This document shows, piece after piece, positions 31,501 to 42,181 of a stretch of DNA of 64,000 nt. The notes under the pieces were generated by a model that did not search any database, was not told the origin of the DNA, and saw only the letters and a program-made list of their open reading frames with translations. The translations under genes and the position numbers were made by a program. Origin of the DNA: Mycteria americana (taxonomy: Eukaryota; Chordata; Aves; Ciconiiformes; Ciconiidae); NCBI RefSeq assembly GCF_035582795.1, contig NW_027445659.1:271874-335873 (forward strand). The letters are read 5' to 3'. Position 1 is the first letter of the stretch. Every line of letters starts with the position of its first letter.

Positions 31501-33290
31501 TTACTGCTGGGGTTTTTTCAGGTGAAGTACGCAGGCTCGGAGGGGTGATGCTGTGTACTGATGAGGGGTCCGTGAAGGTGAGGCAGATGTGGGCTAGGTT
31601 AGCATCTAATAGCAAAGTACTATATGCTGATGAGTTGATTTTTTTACTCTTTGCTGTTGCAGGTTCTGTGCAGGCTGCCTTTGTAATTGGATGAGTGTTT
31701 GAGGTGGGAAGAGAGTTTGAGGTGAGCTGGGTAGCAGAGCAGAGGAGCAGGGGCTGGCGATGTCTCGCAAGTGCAATGGTAACTTTGCATGTCTTGGTAT
31801 TGTAGGTGCCATAAGTGACAACCACCACAGCGTCCGACTGTGGAATTAGCTTGGAGCAGGCCAGCAGAATGCCACAGCGTGTCTGATGCGGGGATGTTGT
31901 GGGAAAGGTGCGTGGTGACGGATGCACTGCTGACTGACGGCACGGCTGAGTGTGGCTTGGGGTGGGTTTTTTTTTTTGCAGATGATGATGAGGAAGCTGG
32001 CAACTGCAGGACTTCTCCAGTGGGGTGATGGTGGTTTTTTTGTTTTGTTTTTGTTGAGGATGGAATGAGACTTGTGGCTCTCTGAAGGTGAGGTTGAGGC
32101 TCGGTGCTGGGGAGGGGGCAAGGGGATAAGGTTGGCAATTGCATGAAGGGGTTGTAAAGATAGTGTAGGGGAGAGGGCTGTCCAGGAGGAGTCCCCTTTG
32201 GGCAGGTAAAGGGTAGCAGGTTACTCTTCAGCATGACATGAGTGTATTGGTGGGCAGGGCAGTTCCAGCCTGTGTCTGTCTGTTGTGTAGTTTGTGTGGT
32301 CTGTCTTGTGTGTCTTGGACCTTCCTCGGGTCTCCATGTCCTCTTTGCTCTTTGTGCTCAAGGAGCACGGCACACGCCTCGGCCACCATCCCTAGGTTCT
32401 TGAATTCCTGTACCCATTGGCATAGTGCTACTCAGGCACTTCTTTTCCTGCATCAAAGTCTTAAAGCGTGGATTGGTCCTGCATCTTGGAGATTTCCCAG
32501 CGGTTGTCTTTGTTGCAGCGGTGTTCCTGGCTGTGAGCAGGTCTGCTCTCTAGCCGTCTCTTTTAGTAGAGTGGGAGTTCTTCCCTGCATCCTTGAGTTG
32601 TTAGGTCTTGAAGCCAGGCTTCTTGCACAGGCATCGTCTCAGTTGTGAGGGTAACTTCTTGTCACGGGCTGTGACGTTCTACTCTTTTTTCTGGGGTTGC
32701 CACAGAGCCTCCTCCCATCACCATCACGGCCCTGCAGGTCTTCTTGCTTGCTGACATCTTCTGTCTGAGTGTCCTTTTTCTTGCTGAGAGTTTTCTCTCA
32801 TCTCTGAGGTGCCTTGTTTGTAGCGTTCTGTGTAGTGTTGGTCTGTGCATGTGTGTGTTTGGCTGGGAGCTGCCCTGCCCGGGGGTTGTAGAGTCAGTGG
32901 TAGGTGGAATAGCAACAAGAGTCTCTGGCTAATCTGGTGATATGCCTAGACTGTTGCGGCAAAGGTTGTACAGTCGTCTGAGGTTGAGTAGCCATCAGCA
33001 GGTAGTGTGGACAGCTGTTCCTGTAGTGTTTGGGGTTCCGTGCAGCCATGTGGGAGGGGCTGTTCAGGGGTAGCGAGGCGGATTCTGTGTCAGAGGTGTT
33101 AAGGCTTCTTTGTGTAGGCCTTAAAGGTGTGGGGCTTTCTGTTTTGCTGTTTTGTTTTGTAATGGTAGGCTGTAGTTGGACTCTAGATGGTATTCCTAAG
33201 TGGGAACAAGATGTCTGGGGTTGCTAAGGTATAGGTCTGCATCTGGGTAGCTTGTTTGATGATATTGTTTTTACAGGTGCTGAGGAATGA
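25533..33290 (+). repeat. Tandem array of about 2.15-kb units (A, B, A', partial B')
   Basis: Landmarks recur at near-constant spacing: GTTGTAAAGATAGTGTAGGG at about 25679, 27825, 29974 and 32150; GGCTGGAGGCC-like block at 27085, 29237 and 31403; the block CTCAAGGAGCACGGCAC at 28025, 30173 and 32357. Approximate units: 25533-27649, 27650-29812, 29813-31980, 31981-33290. Parts of unit 3 match unit 1 and parts of unit 4 match unit 2 better than their neighbours (26600-26790 with 30920-31110; 28750-28920 with 33110-33280), giving a 4.33-kb dimer period. Each unit holds several short islands bounded by TTTTGCAG-type acceptors and GTGAGx donors. No known protein or TE was recognised in it. The last unit is cut by a CR1. 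Confidence 0.85.
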
Positions 33291-33329
33291 GCCATGCACC
33301 ACTCACCTGTAGAGGCGGCAAGCGGATCA

Positions 33330-34755
33330 CCAGAAGATGGTCTTTGTGTGCATTTTCTCCATTATCTTTGAGAAGTTGTTCTGGACATCCAAGAAGACTG
33401 CAAGCAGTCTAATGTCATCCCCATCTACAACAAGGGCTTAAAGGAGGATAGAGGAAATCATAGCCTTGTCAGTCATATTTTGGTCCTTAGGCAAGATGCG
33501 GAATGAAGCGTCCTGGGGGCTATTACAAGGCAAATGAAGCACGTGATTGAGAAAAGCTAGCACGGATTCCACAAGGGCAAGTAGTGCTTCACACACCCGA
33601 TTGCCCTCTATGTCTAAGTAACCTGCTCGGTCGATGGGGGGAGAGCGGCGGACGTAGTCTTTCCGGATTGTTCCGAGGCTTTTGATAGTTTCCCACAGCT
33701 TCCCTCTGGAATACTGCTGCATTCTGGTGTAGACAACTGGCTTGTGGGGTGGATGGGGAAGTGGGTGACAGGCCACACCCAGAGGATGGTGGCAAATAGC
33801 TCCTTCTGAAACCGGCCACCTGGCAGAGGTGGGATTTCATGGGCATTGATAGCGGGGCAATGGTCTTTAGTATCCTCGTAGCTGATCTTGATGATAATGG
33901 GATCAAGCGTGTCCTGATCAAGTTTGATAATGACCTGAAACGGAGTGGGGAAGCGGGCACTTTGGAGGGGAGAGCCACCCTGCAGGAAGACCTGGATAGG
34001 CTGGAAGAGTGCATTCTTGTACCTGGGAAAACATAATCCAGGAGTGCGGCACAGGCTGGGATTTACCCGGCCGGGGAGGAGCCGCGGAAAGGGACGGCGG
34101 CGGTCCCGGCGGAGAACAAGCTCGATACGAGCGAACGGCATGCTGCTGTGGCAAAGAAAGCGAATGGGATGCAGGGTTACATTAACAAGGATGTCACCAG
34201 CAGAGATAATGAAGTCATTATACCGCTCTACATGGTGCTTGTCAGGCCACACCTGGAATACTGTGTGTATATATTTTTGGTACCCTGCTACTCAAAAAAC
34301 AGGTGAATAGGCTGGAGAGGGTGCAGAGAATGGCCACAAAGATGATTAAAGGACTGGGAAGTGTACCCTGCCATGTGAGCAAAGGCTGAGAGAACTGGGA
34401 TTGTTCAGCCCTGAGAAAAGCAGGCTTAGGGGAGACTTTATCACTAAGTTTCCGTCTTCAAAGGGTGGCTCCAAAGAAGATGGAGTCTCCCCTTTTACAA
34501 GGAGTCCCATGGCAAAGATGAAGGAAAATGGGCCCAAGCTACTTGTGCAGTGATTCTGATTGGACACAAGAGGAAAATATTTTACAATGAGTGTAATCAG
34601 CCACAGAAACAATCTTCCAGCGGATTCCCCAATATTGCACACTTTTAAGATTCAGCCAGACAGGGTGCCGGGCCATCTTGCGTAGAGATAGATTTTTGTC
34701 AAGAAAGGTTGGACCAGATGGTCCTTGAGGTCCCTTCCAACTTGGTATGCTATGA
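33330..34755 (+). mobile_element. CR1 LINE, old, sense strand, 3' part
   Basis: Broken RT text in the plus direction: SNVIPIYNKGLKED, then VDGGRAADVVFPDCSEAFDS, WMGKWVTGHTQRMVANSSF, and the 3' part from 34200 with [12 protein letters not shown] text and VQRMATKMIKGL. The 3' end follows the CR1 pattern (GACCAGATGGTCCTTGAGGT then CCTTCCAACTTGGTATGCTATGA). Many stops and indels; much older than the copy at 51124-52449. It ends unit B' of the tandem array. Confidence 0.82.
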
Positions 34756-34998
34756 ACCAATCATGAGGGTGAGGGTTAGGTATCATGAAGGTATCTTATG
34801 GTGAGGCCGTTTCAGGGATGGCTCTAGAGCTGGGGTGATACACCATCATGGCAGGTGGGTGGTGAAATAGTAGTGTTATGAGTGGGTGGGGGTTGTTGAA
34901 GGCGTGTTAGTTTCTGGCTGTTCCTAACCATGTATGTGTGAAATATGTTATTGCAGGTTGTATTTAGTCTTGAGAGTAAATTTCAAAGAAATTAGAAT

Positions 34999-35059
34999 AA
35001 AAAACCCCAGCTGGGGGATGGTTTTTTTTTTTTTTCCCCTCCCCCGGCTGGGGTTTTTT
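34999..35059. repeat. Hairpin: 19-bp inverted repeat around a T-run
   Basis: AAAAAACCCCAGCTGGGGG at 34999-35017 pairs with 35041-35059 (one mismatch), with a loop of 23 bases mostly T and C. CCCCAGCTGGGG is itself a palindrome. Possibly a small foldback element; nothing else known. Confidence 0.7.
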
Positions 35060-35620
35060 TCCCTGGTCCCGGCCGCTCTGCGAGGCGATGTTCATCGCCA
35101 ATGTTTGGGCGGAGGTCAGGCTCGAGACGGGGTTTTTGCAGGCAGGGCGATTTGTGAGGCCCCTGGGAACACCGTTCCTGGGGAGCAGTGACCTAGAATG
35201 TGGCATATGTGTGTCATTGCAGGGAGGTAGGTTGTGTTATGGGAGGATGATTGAGATTGTGCTAAATATTTGGAATGGTTAGGGGAGGATGCTAGAGGCT
35301 CTTGCAGTTGAGGCGAGAGGGGAATTGGAGTCGGTGGTTGTGGTAGGGTTAGGGTTGTAGTAGTGTTGAAGAGCAACAGGTTGTGAAGGGTAGGGTTGTA
35401 GCAGTGGTGATGAGGACCAGCTGGTGATCTGGGTGGGCTTTAATGTTGTTATGTAGTGGTAAGAGTATAAAGTATTTTGAGGGGCTCCATAATTTCTCAT
35501 GCAGTGATATGATTTGGAGCTTTGCTTTTCTGTGCAGGCATGGAAGTAGAGAGCTAGCACAGAGTAGCAGAGGAGCTCAGGGGCTTTAAATCAGAAAGAT
35601 TTAAAATAGCAGTAGCACTA

Positions 35621-35720
35621 GTAGAAAAGCACATACTCCCTGGGAGTAACAACTGCACCAACTTTAAAATTTGAATTAAAAAAAAAAAAAATTACTCCCA
35701 GGGAGTGTGCCATTTTCTAC
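35621..35720. repeat. Hairpin: 29-bp inverted repeat around an A-rich loop
   Basis: GTAGAAAAGCACATACTCCC continuing to 35649 pairs with 35692-35720 with few mismatches; pairing may extend a few bases outward (GCAGTAGCAC with TGCTGCAC). The 42-base interior is A-rich. ACTCCCTGGGAGT in the arm is itself palindromic. Looks like a MITE-type foldback, family not recognised. Confidence 0.7.
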
Positions 35721-35769
35721 TGCTGCACCAGTGTATACATAGTATTTTTATTTTTTTTTCTTTGTTTCC

Positions 35770-35995
35770 CCTCCCATGCTGCACCCCAACCCCCCAGCTG
35801 AAGCCACCCCGATCACCCCCCCCCCACACCTGTCCCCACTTCCCACCCCAGGACTAACCAGCAATGAACCACAACCCCCCTCCCCCCCCACCAATTATGC
35901 AAATGCAATGCAAAAACACCCCCTGTACACCCCCCACACCACAGGGGTCAAGACCCCCCTACCACCCCACTAACGCTACCCCCAACAGCCCCTAC
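35770..35995. repeat. C-rich low-complexity tract
   Basis: The plus strand is dominated by C and A (CCCCACACC, CCCCCCCACC) up to about 35990, then base composition flips to G-rich as the GGGGTCA array begins, a sharp strand-asymmetry switch. Confidence 0.8.
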
Positions 35996-38690
35996 AGGTC
36001 AGGGGTCACCAGAGGTCAGGACCCTGAACCCCCACACAGCAGGGTCAAGGTCACCAGGGTGACAACCCTCAAAGGTCACAGGGCCATCAAGGGGTCAAAA
36101 GGTCAAGACACACAATCAGGGTCATTAGGGCTGGAGACTGACAAGGTCAGGTGGACATTAGGGTTAGGGTCAGAGGTCACCCCCAAGGTCAAGGGTTAGG
36201 GGTTGTGCGGTCAGGGTCATTGGGGTCAGGGGTCAAGGGTCATTGGGGTCAGGGGTCATTGGGGTCAAGGGTCAGGGGTCATTGGGTCATTGGGGTCAGG
36301 GGTCATTGGGGTCATGGGTCATTGGGGTCAGGGTCACTGGGGTCAGGGGTCACTGGGGTCAGGGGTCATTGGGTCATTGGGGTCAGGAGTCAGGGGTCAT
36401 TGGGGTCAGGGGTCATTGGGGTCAGGGGTCATTGGGGTCAGGGGTCATTGGGGTCAGAGGTCATTGGGGTCGGGGGTCAAGGTCATTGGGGTCATTGGGG
36501 TCAGGGGTCATTGGGGTCAGGGGTCAGGGGTCAGGGTCATTGGGGTCAGGGGTCAAGGTCATTGGGGTCAGGGGTAATTGGGGTCAGGGGTCAAGGTCAT
36601 TGGGGTCAGGGGTCAAGGTCATTGGGTCATTGGGGTCAGGGGTCATTGGGGTCATGGGTCAAGGTCATTGGGGTCATGGGTCAAGGTCATTGGGGTCAGG
36701 GTTATTGGGGTCAGGGGTCAAGGTCATTGGGGTCAGGGGTCATTGGGGTCAGGGGTCAAGGTCATTGGGGTCAGGGGTCAAGGTCATTGGGGTCATTGGG
36801 GTCAGGGGTCATTGGGGTCATGGGTCAAGGTCATTGGGGTCATGGGTCAAGGTCATTGGGGTCAGGGTTATTGGGGTCAGGGGTCAAGGTCATTGGGGTC
36901 AGGGGTCATTGGGGTCAGGGGTCAAGGTCATTGGGGTCAGGGGTCAAGGTCATTGGGGTCATTGGGGTCAGGGGTCATTGGGGTCAGGGGTCATTGGGGT
37001 CAGGGGTCAAGGGTCATTGGGGTCAGGGGTCATTAAGGTCAAGGGTCAGGGGTCATTGGGTCATTGGGGTCAGGGTCATTGGGGTCAGGGGTCAGGGGTC
37101 ATTGGGGTCATGGGTCATTGGGGTCAGGGTCACTGGGGTCAGGGGTCACTGGGGTCAGGGGTCATTGGGGTCAGGGGTCAGAGGTCAAGGTCATTGGGGT
37201 CAGGGGTCAAGGTCATTGGGGTCAGGGGTCATTGGGGTCAGGGGTCAAGGTCATTGGGGTCAGGGGTCAAGGTCATTGGGGTCAGGGGTCATTGGGGTCA
37301 GGGGTCAAGGTCATTGGGGTCAGGGGTCAAGGTCATTGGGGTCATTGGGGTCAGGGTTATTGGGGTCAGGGGTCAAGGTCATTGGGGTCAGGGGTCAAGG
37401 TCATTGGGATCAGGGGTCATTGGGGTCAAGGGTCAGGGGTCATTGGGTCATTGGGGTCAGGGGTCATTGGGGTCAGGGGTCATTGGGGTAAGGGGTCATG
37501 GGTCAAGGTCATTGGGTCATTGGGGTCAGGGGTCATTGGGGTCAGGGGTCAAGGTCATTGGGGTCAAGGTCATTGGGGTCAGGGGTCAAGGTCATTGGGT
37601 TCAGGGGTCAAGGTCATTGGGGTCAGGGGTCAAGGGTCATTGGGGTCAGGGGTCAAGGGTCATTGGGGTCAGGGGTCATTGGGGTCAGGGGTCAGGGGTC
37701 ATTGGGTCATTGGGGTCAGGGGTCAGGGGTCATTGGGGTCATGGGTCATTGAGGTCAGGGTCATTGGGGTCAGGGGTCATTGGGGTCAGGGGTCAGAGGT
37801 CACTGGGTCAGAGGTCATTGGGGTCAGAGGTCAAGGTCATTGGGTCAGGGGTCAAGGTCATTGGGGTCATTGGGGTAAGGGGTCAAGGTCATTGGGATCA
37901 GGGGTCATTGGGGTCAAGGGTCAGGGGTCATTGGGGTCAGGGTCATTGGGGTCAGGGGTCATTGGGGTCAGAGGTCATTGGGGTCAGGGGTCAAGGTCAT
38001 TGGGGTCATTGGGGTAAGGGGTCAGGGGTCAAGGTCATTGGGGTCAGGGGTCAAGGTCATTGGGGTCAGGGGTCATTGGGGTCAGGGGTCAAGGTCATTG
38101 GGGTCAGGGGTCATTGGGGTCATGGGTCAAGTTCATTGGGGTCATGGGTCAAGGTCATTGCGTCATTGTGGTCAGGGGTCATTGGGGTCAGGGGTCAAGG
38201 TCATTGGGGTCATTGGGGTCAGGGGTCATTGGGGTCAGGGGTCAAGGTCATTGGGGTCAGGGGTCAAGGTCATTGGGGTCAGGGGTCATTGGGGTCAGGG
38301 GTCAAGGTCATTGGGGTCAGGGGTCATTGGGGTCATGGGTCAAGGTCATTGGGGTCATGGGTCAAGGTCATTGGGGTCATTGGGGTCAGGGTTATTGGGG
38401 TCAGGGGTCAAGGTCATTGGGGTCAGGGGTCAAGGTCATTGGGATCAGGGGTCATTGGGGTCAGGGGTCAAGGTCATTGGGGTCAGGGGTCAAGGTCATT
38501 GGGGTCATTGGGGTCAGGGGTCATTGGGGTCAGGGGTCATTGGGGTCAGGGGTCATTGGGGTCAGGGGTCAAGGTAATTGGGGTCAGGGGTCAAGGGTTA
38601 TTGGGGTCAGGGGTCATTGGGGTCAAGGGTCAGGGGTCATTGGGTCATTGGGGTCAGGGTCATTGGGGTCAGGGTCATTGGGGTCAGGGA
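35996..38690 (+). repeat. GGGGTCA/AAGGTCA tandem array (about 2.5 kb)
   Basis: The core 36209-38689 is built from a few words: GGGGTCATT, GGGGTCAGGGGTCATT and GGGGTCAGGGGTCAAGGTCATT, in irregular order. Larger blocks repeat, for example a block containing GGGTTATTGGGGTCA about 166 bases apart near 36701 and 36867, and a block with GGGTCATTGGGTCATT at 36280, 37050, 37445 and 38640. The array has strong G/C strand bias. Word lengths of 9, 16 and 22 rotate reading frames and contain no stop codon, which explains very long but spurious open frames. A TTAGGGTTAGGG-like run lies at 36156-36170. No protein is proposed. Confidence 0.95.
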
Positions 38691-39300
38691 CGAGAACCGC
38701 CCCAGAGCCTCCGGCAGGAGAAAGAACAAGCCCCGAGCGGCGGAGATGGCCCGGACGCAGCTGCTCCCACCCGGGCGGCGCTTAAATAGGGGCGGTGGCA
38801 ACAGCGGCGGCGGCACGGGCGCGTTCTGGGGCTGCAGGCATGGCGGGCCGTGGGTGTGGGACCCCCTGGGCGGGGCCTCCGCGTGCAGGTGCGGGCTCTG
38901 TTCTCTTGGGACTGGTGGGGGGAAAAGCAGCCCTGGGCCGAGCGCTGTCCTGGGGTTTGTCGGGGGGTTTTGGGGCTGAGCCTGTGTGCGAGCGGGGGGA
39001 GTAGGGGCAGCCCCACGCAGCTCTCGGGTGCTGCTTGTTGGGGCTGGGCAGCCTCTGCCGCTCCCGGCGCAGGTCGGGCAGCAGCGGCCCGGGGGGCTCC
39101 TGCGGCGCCGGGCGGGTGCCGGTGGCCGGAGTGGCGGGGAAGGGCCGCGGCTGCGGCCGGTGGGGGTTCCTGGAGACGGCTGGGCCCGGCTTCCCGCGGG
39201 GGTGCTTCGGGCTGGGGGGGTTTGGGGTGCGAGCCTGGCACCCCAAACCGGTGCTGGAGAAAGCAAGCCGGAAGCAGCTGCACTAAAGCGATGCCCTGCC
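38691..39300 (+). promoter_or_regulatory. CpG island with promoter-like features
   Basis: Dense CG dinucleotides begin exactly where the repeat array ends. TTAAATA at 38782-38788 (TATA-like) is followed by GGGGCGG (GC box, Sp1-type) and, about 50 bases on, an ATG at 38840 in strong context (GGCATGG). A donor-like GTGCGG follows at 38889. The island suggests a housekeeping-type or germline promoter reading right; transcription is inference. Confidence 0.5.
38840..38888 (+). CDS. Possible first coding exon (MAGRGCGTPW...), unknown gene
   Basis: Starts with ATG in strong Kozak-like context and stays open to a GTGCGG donor at 38889, giving a short basic, Gly/Pro-rich N-terminus. Such text arises easily in GC-rich DNA, so support is only position in the CpG island and the splice signal. 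Confidence 0.25.
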
Positions 39301-40762
39301 TGTGCTGGTGCGGCTCCGCAGAGGTGTGGGGCCGGGCCCTCCACAGTGCCCAAGCGCTCCCCAAAACTGCGTGTGTGGCCCTGGGGGTGCAGGGCTGTGG
39401 GGTGGCTCTGCTCCCCCCACCCCGCAGCATCACGCATGGGGACTGCAAAGGGGTCGGAAAGCAGAGAGGGTGAGCTGGTGTGGTGCCTGAAAATGGAGAG
39501 CCGGTCTTGTGTTCCCGGGGCTTGAAAAGAGGCTCACGTGGCTGATTTTGGGGCTCAGAAACAGCTCGAGTCGTGCGTTTTCAGGACCTGCCAGAGGGGA
39601 CCAAGTGGTATGTTTTTGGGCTGAGGAGCAGAGGTGAAGTGCTGCATTTTTGGGCCTCGAGAACAGGCTGAGCAGGTGGGTTTGTGGGCTCAGGAATGGG
39701 AGCTGGTTTGGGGGCCCAAAGCAGAAGCCGTTTTGGCTGCTTGGGCAGGGGGGTGGGAGGGCATTGGGGGCTGCGGGGGAAAGCGGAGGGTGGGCAGGGT
39801 GCACGGACCCTCCCTGGAGGTGGTGGTGTGGTTGCGTCGGACCCCAAAGTTCGGGAGGCCGGCATGCCCCGGGCCAGACTCAAGGTCTGAGGTGGTCTCT
39901 GGGGGGGAAGGGTGCTTTTCAGACCCCGCACGCCCTCTTGGAGCCCAGCTCTTCTTTGTATGCTGCTGAGAAGAGTTCTTAAGTACTTAATCCTACAAAC
40001 TAATTAATCGGTATTTCCACAGGGTACAGCTGTGGTGTTTAATAGTAATATTCAAGTTCTGACAGCGCCTGCTTTCCGACCTTGTCCAAAGCCCAGACTG
40101 TTGCAAATAGCTGGAGCTGGTAAGGAGAAGGAGCTGAAATCAAGCGGAGCTTCGGTGCAGAGCTGGAGCTTCAGCTAGCCAGAACTGTGGCAAGGAGGAG
40201 GTGGAAGGAGATGGGGTGTCCGCTGCCTGGAGCGTGCGTTAGCCAGAGGCAAGGTTACCTGTGGCTGTAATGAGCGGGAGCAGCCGTGAGCTGGAGCACC
40301 TGTTCGCGGGAGCATCCGTCGGCCGGGCTGCGCTGCCAGCAGGGCTGCAGAGCGGCCGGGCGCAGGCAGGGCTGTCCCCAGCAAGCGTCTCTGAGCAGCA
40401 GGGAGGCGAGCGGCCCTTCTGGCAGCGGGGAGCCTGGCCTCTTCCCTCGGGGATTAAATCCACGCCCTGCGCCTCTCCCTGCATGGAGGGTGTCTCCTGG
40501 TCCCCTTCCTGGGGGTGGAAGCGAGGTGGGGGTGCCCCGGCTCTCCTGGGGCAGCCCCGCTGCGAGGGGGCGTGGGCGAGGCGTCCGCACGAGGCGGCGG
40601 TGTCTCCCTGGTACCTGGCAAAGGGGAGAGGGGCTGGTCGGTTGGAGCTCGTGGGGTGCACGGCCTGGCCCCGCAGGGCCCCTCTGGCAGAAGCCTCCCC
40701 TGTGCTTTCCCCGTTGGCTGGGTGTGACAAACAGGATCATTTTTTGCCTCCTCTTTTCCCAG
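39301..40762. other. GC-rich DNA downstream of the island, no gene recognised
   Basis: Long open frames on both strands here follow from high GC and lack of AT-rich stops, and none has a recognisable domain. GGGCTC/GGGAGC-type short repeats (for example TGGAGCTGGTAAGGAG around 40110-40200, GCTGGAGC repeats) are scattered. Likely first-intron sequence if the promoter at 38.7 kb is real. Confidence 0.5.
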
Positions 40763-40821
40763 TGTCACCTTCTGCGTCACGTGAAGAAAACCCTGCGTGG
40801 TGGATCCCGCTTGCTGCTCGG
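40763..40821 (+). CDS. Exon-like segment, unknown gene
   Basis: Good acceptor (CTCCTCTTTTCCCAG) and a GTAATG donor bound 59 bases open in two frames (for example CHLLRHVKKTLRGGSRLLLG). No family recognised. Confidence 0.3.
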
Positions 40822-41601
40822 GTAATGGTGCGTATGGGGCTGGGGGAGCGGGGAGAAACCTTTGTGAGTTCAGGGAGGCTACAGACGCTCCACATGAAAC
40901 TCAGAGAAAAGGCAAATGTGCTGCCAGTGCAGAAAAGCTGATGAAAACTTGCCGTTAACAGAGCGTGCCTCATTCCTGAATTGGTCCCTTGGCAGTTACA
41001 AATGTTTTCCTTTCGGGTAAAAGAATGAACTTTCATCTAGGATAAATGAAGAGCTGCCTGTTACCTTCTTCACGGCCAAGTGTTTCTCTTCTGTTTGTTC
41101 AGACTACTTTTATGGGCAAGTTGGAAAGAGCCTTTTATTTTTATATGCACAGCTACCTTTTTAGTCATCTATGGTGTTAGTATAGTTAATTTTTGAGCAC
41201 CTAGATGCCAGTAGAAATATAATGAATGAAATGCGATGGAAACTGACATTTCAACTTGATTTTTAGTCAATTTTTTTTTTCATACGAGTGTTGATGGCAC
41301 GCTGTGCTGTGCGTCAATCCGCATTCTGTTCAGTGGAGCCTTCAGTCTAGGAGTTTTACGTACAAAAAAAAAAGTTTGTCCTTCCAAAAAAGGACTAGTC
41401 ATTCCTAGGCTTGAGGTGTAGACTCGGAGAGTCTCTGGAGCCCATGATCAGAATGACAGTGTTGCTGCTCTTTGTCTTCACTTGCGTTAATTCCCCACTG
41501 CTCCATGGTGGTGGGGAGCCCTGAGTCGTCATTTTTTTTTCTTTCTGTCTCTAACACATTTTTTTTCCCCCAAGGAGATGCTACATTTAAAAGTGAATTA
41601 G

Positions 41602-42181
41602 TGTCCTGGTTTCGTCTGGGATAGAGTTAATTTTCTTCCTAGTAGCTGGTATAGTGCTGTGTTTTGGATTTTAGGATGAGAATAATGTTGATAACACGCT
41701 GATGTTCTAGTTGTTGCTAAGAAATGCTTACACTGGTCAAGGACTTTTGAGCTTCCCCTGCTCTGCCGGGCGCACGAGAAACTGGGAGGGGACACAGCCA
41801 AAAGCGTTGATGGAAACTGGCCCAAGGGCTATTCCATCCCATCTGGTGTCATGCTCAGCATAGAAACTGGGGGGGGGGAGTTGGCCGGGGGATAGGGATC
41901 GCTGCTGGGGGGACTGGCTGGGCATCGGTCGGCGGGTGGTGAGGGGTTGTATCGCTTGTTTTTTCCTGGGTTTTGTTCCTCTCTTGCTCTCTTGTTGTTT
42001 TCCTTCTCATGAGAATTCATTCTTCTTCTTGTTTTGTTCCAATGCTTAAACTCTTCTTATCTCAGGCCACGAGTTTTCTGACTTTTGCTCCTTGGATTCT
42101 TTCCCCCATCCCACCGGGGGGGGGGAGGGTGAGCGAGCTGCTGGGTGGTACTTAATTGCCGACTGGGGCTAAACCACAACA
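41602..42181 (+). repeat. Solo LTR-C copy c (580 bp)
   Basis: Starts TGTCCTGGTTTCGTCTGGG, ends CTAAACCACAACA, flanked by perfect 5-bp repeats ATTAG (41597-41601 and 42182-42186). This copy keeps the canonical TG...CA ends and most typical LTR-C blocks (TCAAGGACTTTTGAGC, CATCTGGTGTCATGCTCAGC). A polypurine/polypyrimidine stretch lies at 41870-41880. Sits in what would be intron DNA. Confidence 0.96.

Noticed and set aside
35996..38690. CRISPR array
   Set aside because: Contiguous tandem words with no unique spacers, in vertebrate DNA.
36243..38789. 848-codon open frame (and several other long plus frames) rich in Gly, Val, Ser, Trp, His
   Set aside because: The GGGGTCA words lack stop codons in all plus frames and word lengths rotate the frame; the text is pure repeat translation with no conserved domain or start context.
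38637..39448. Minus-strand frames of 266 and 254 codons in the CpG island
   Set aside because: GC-rich DNA has few stops; frames overlap each other and the opposite-strand frames, are proline/alanine-rich and show no domain.
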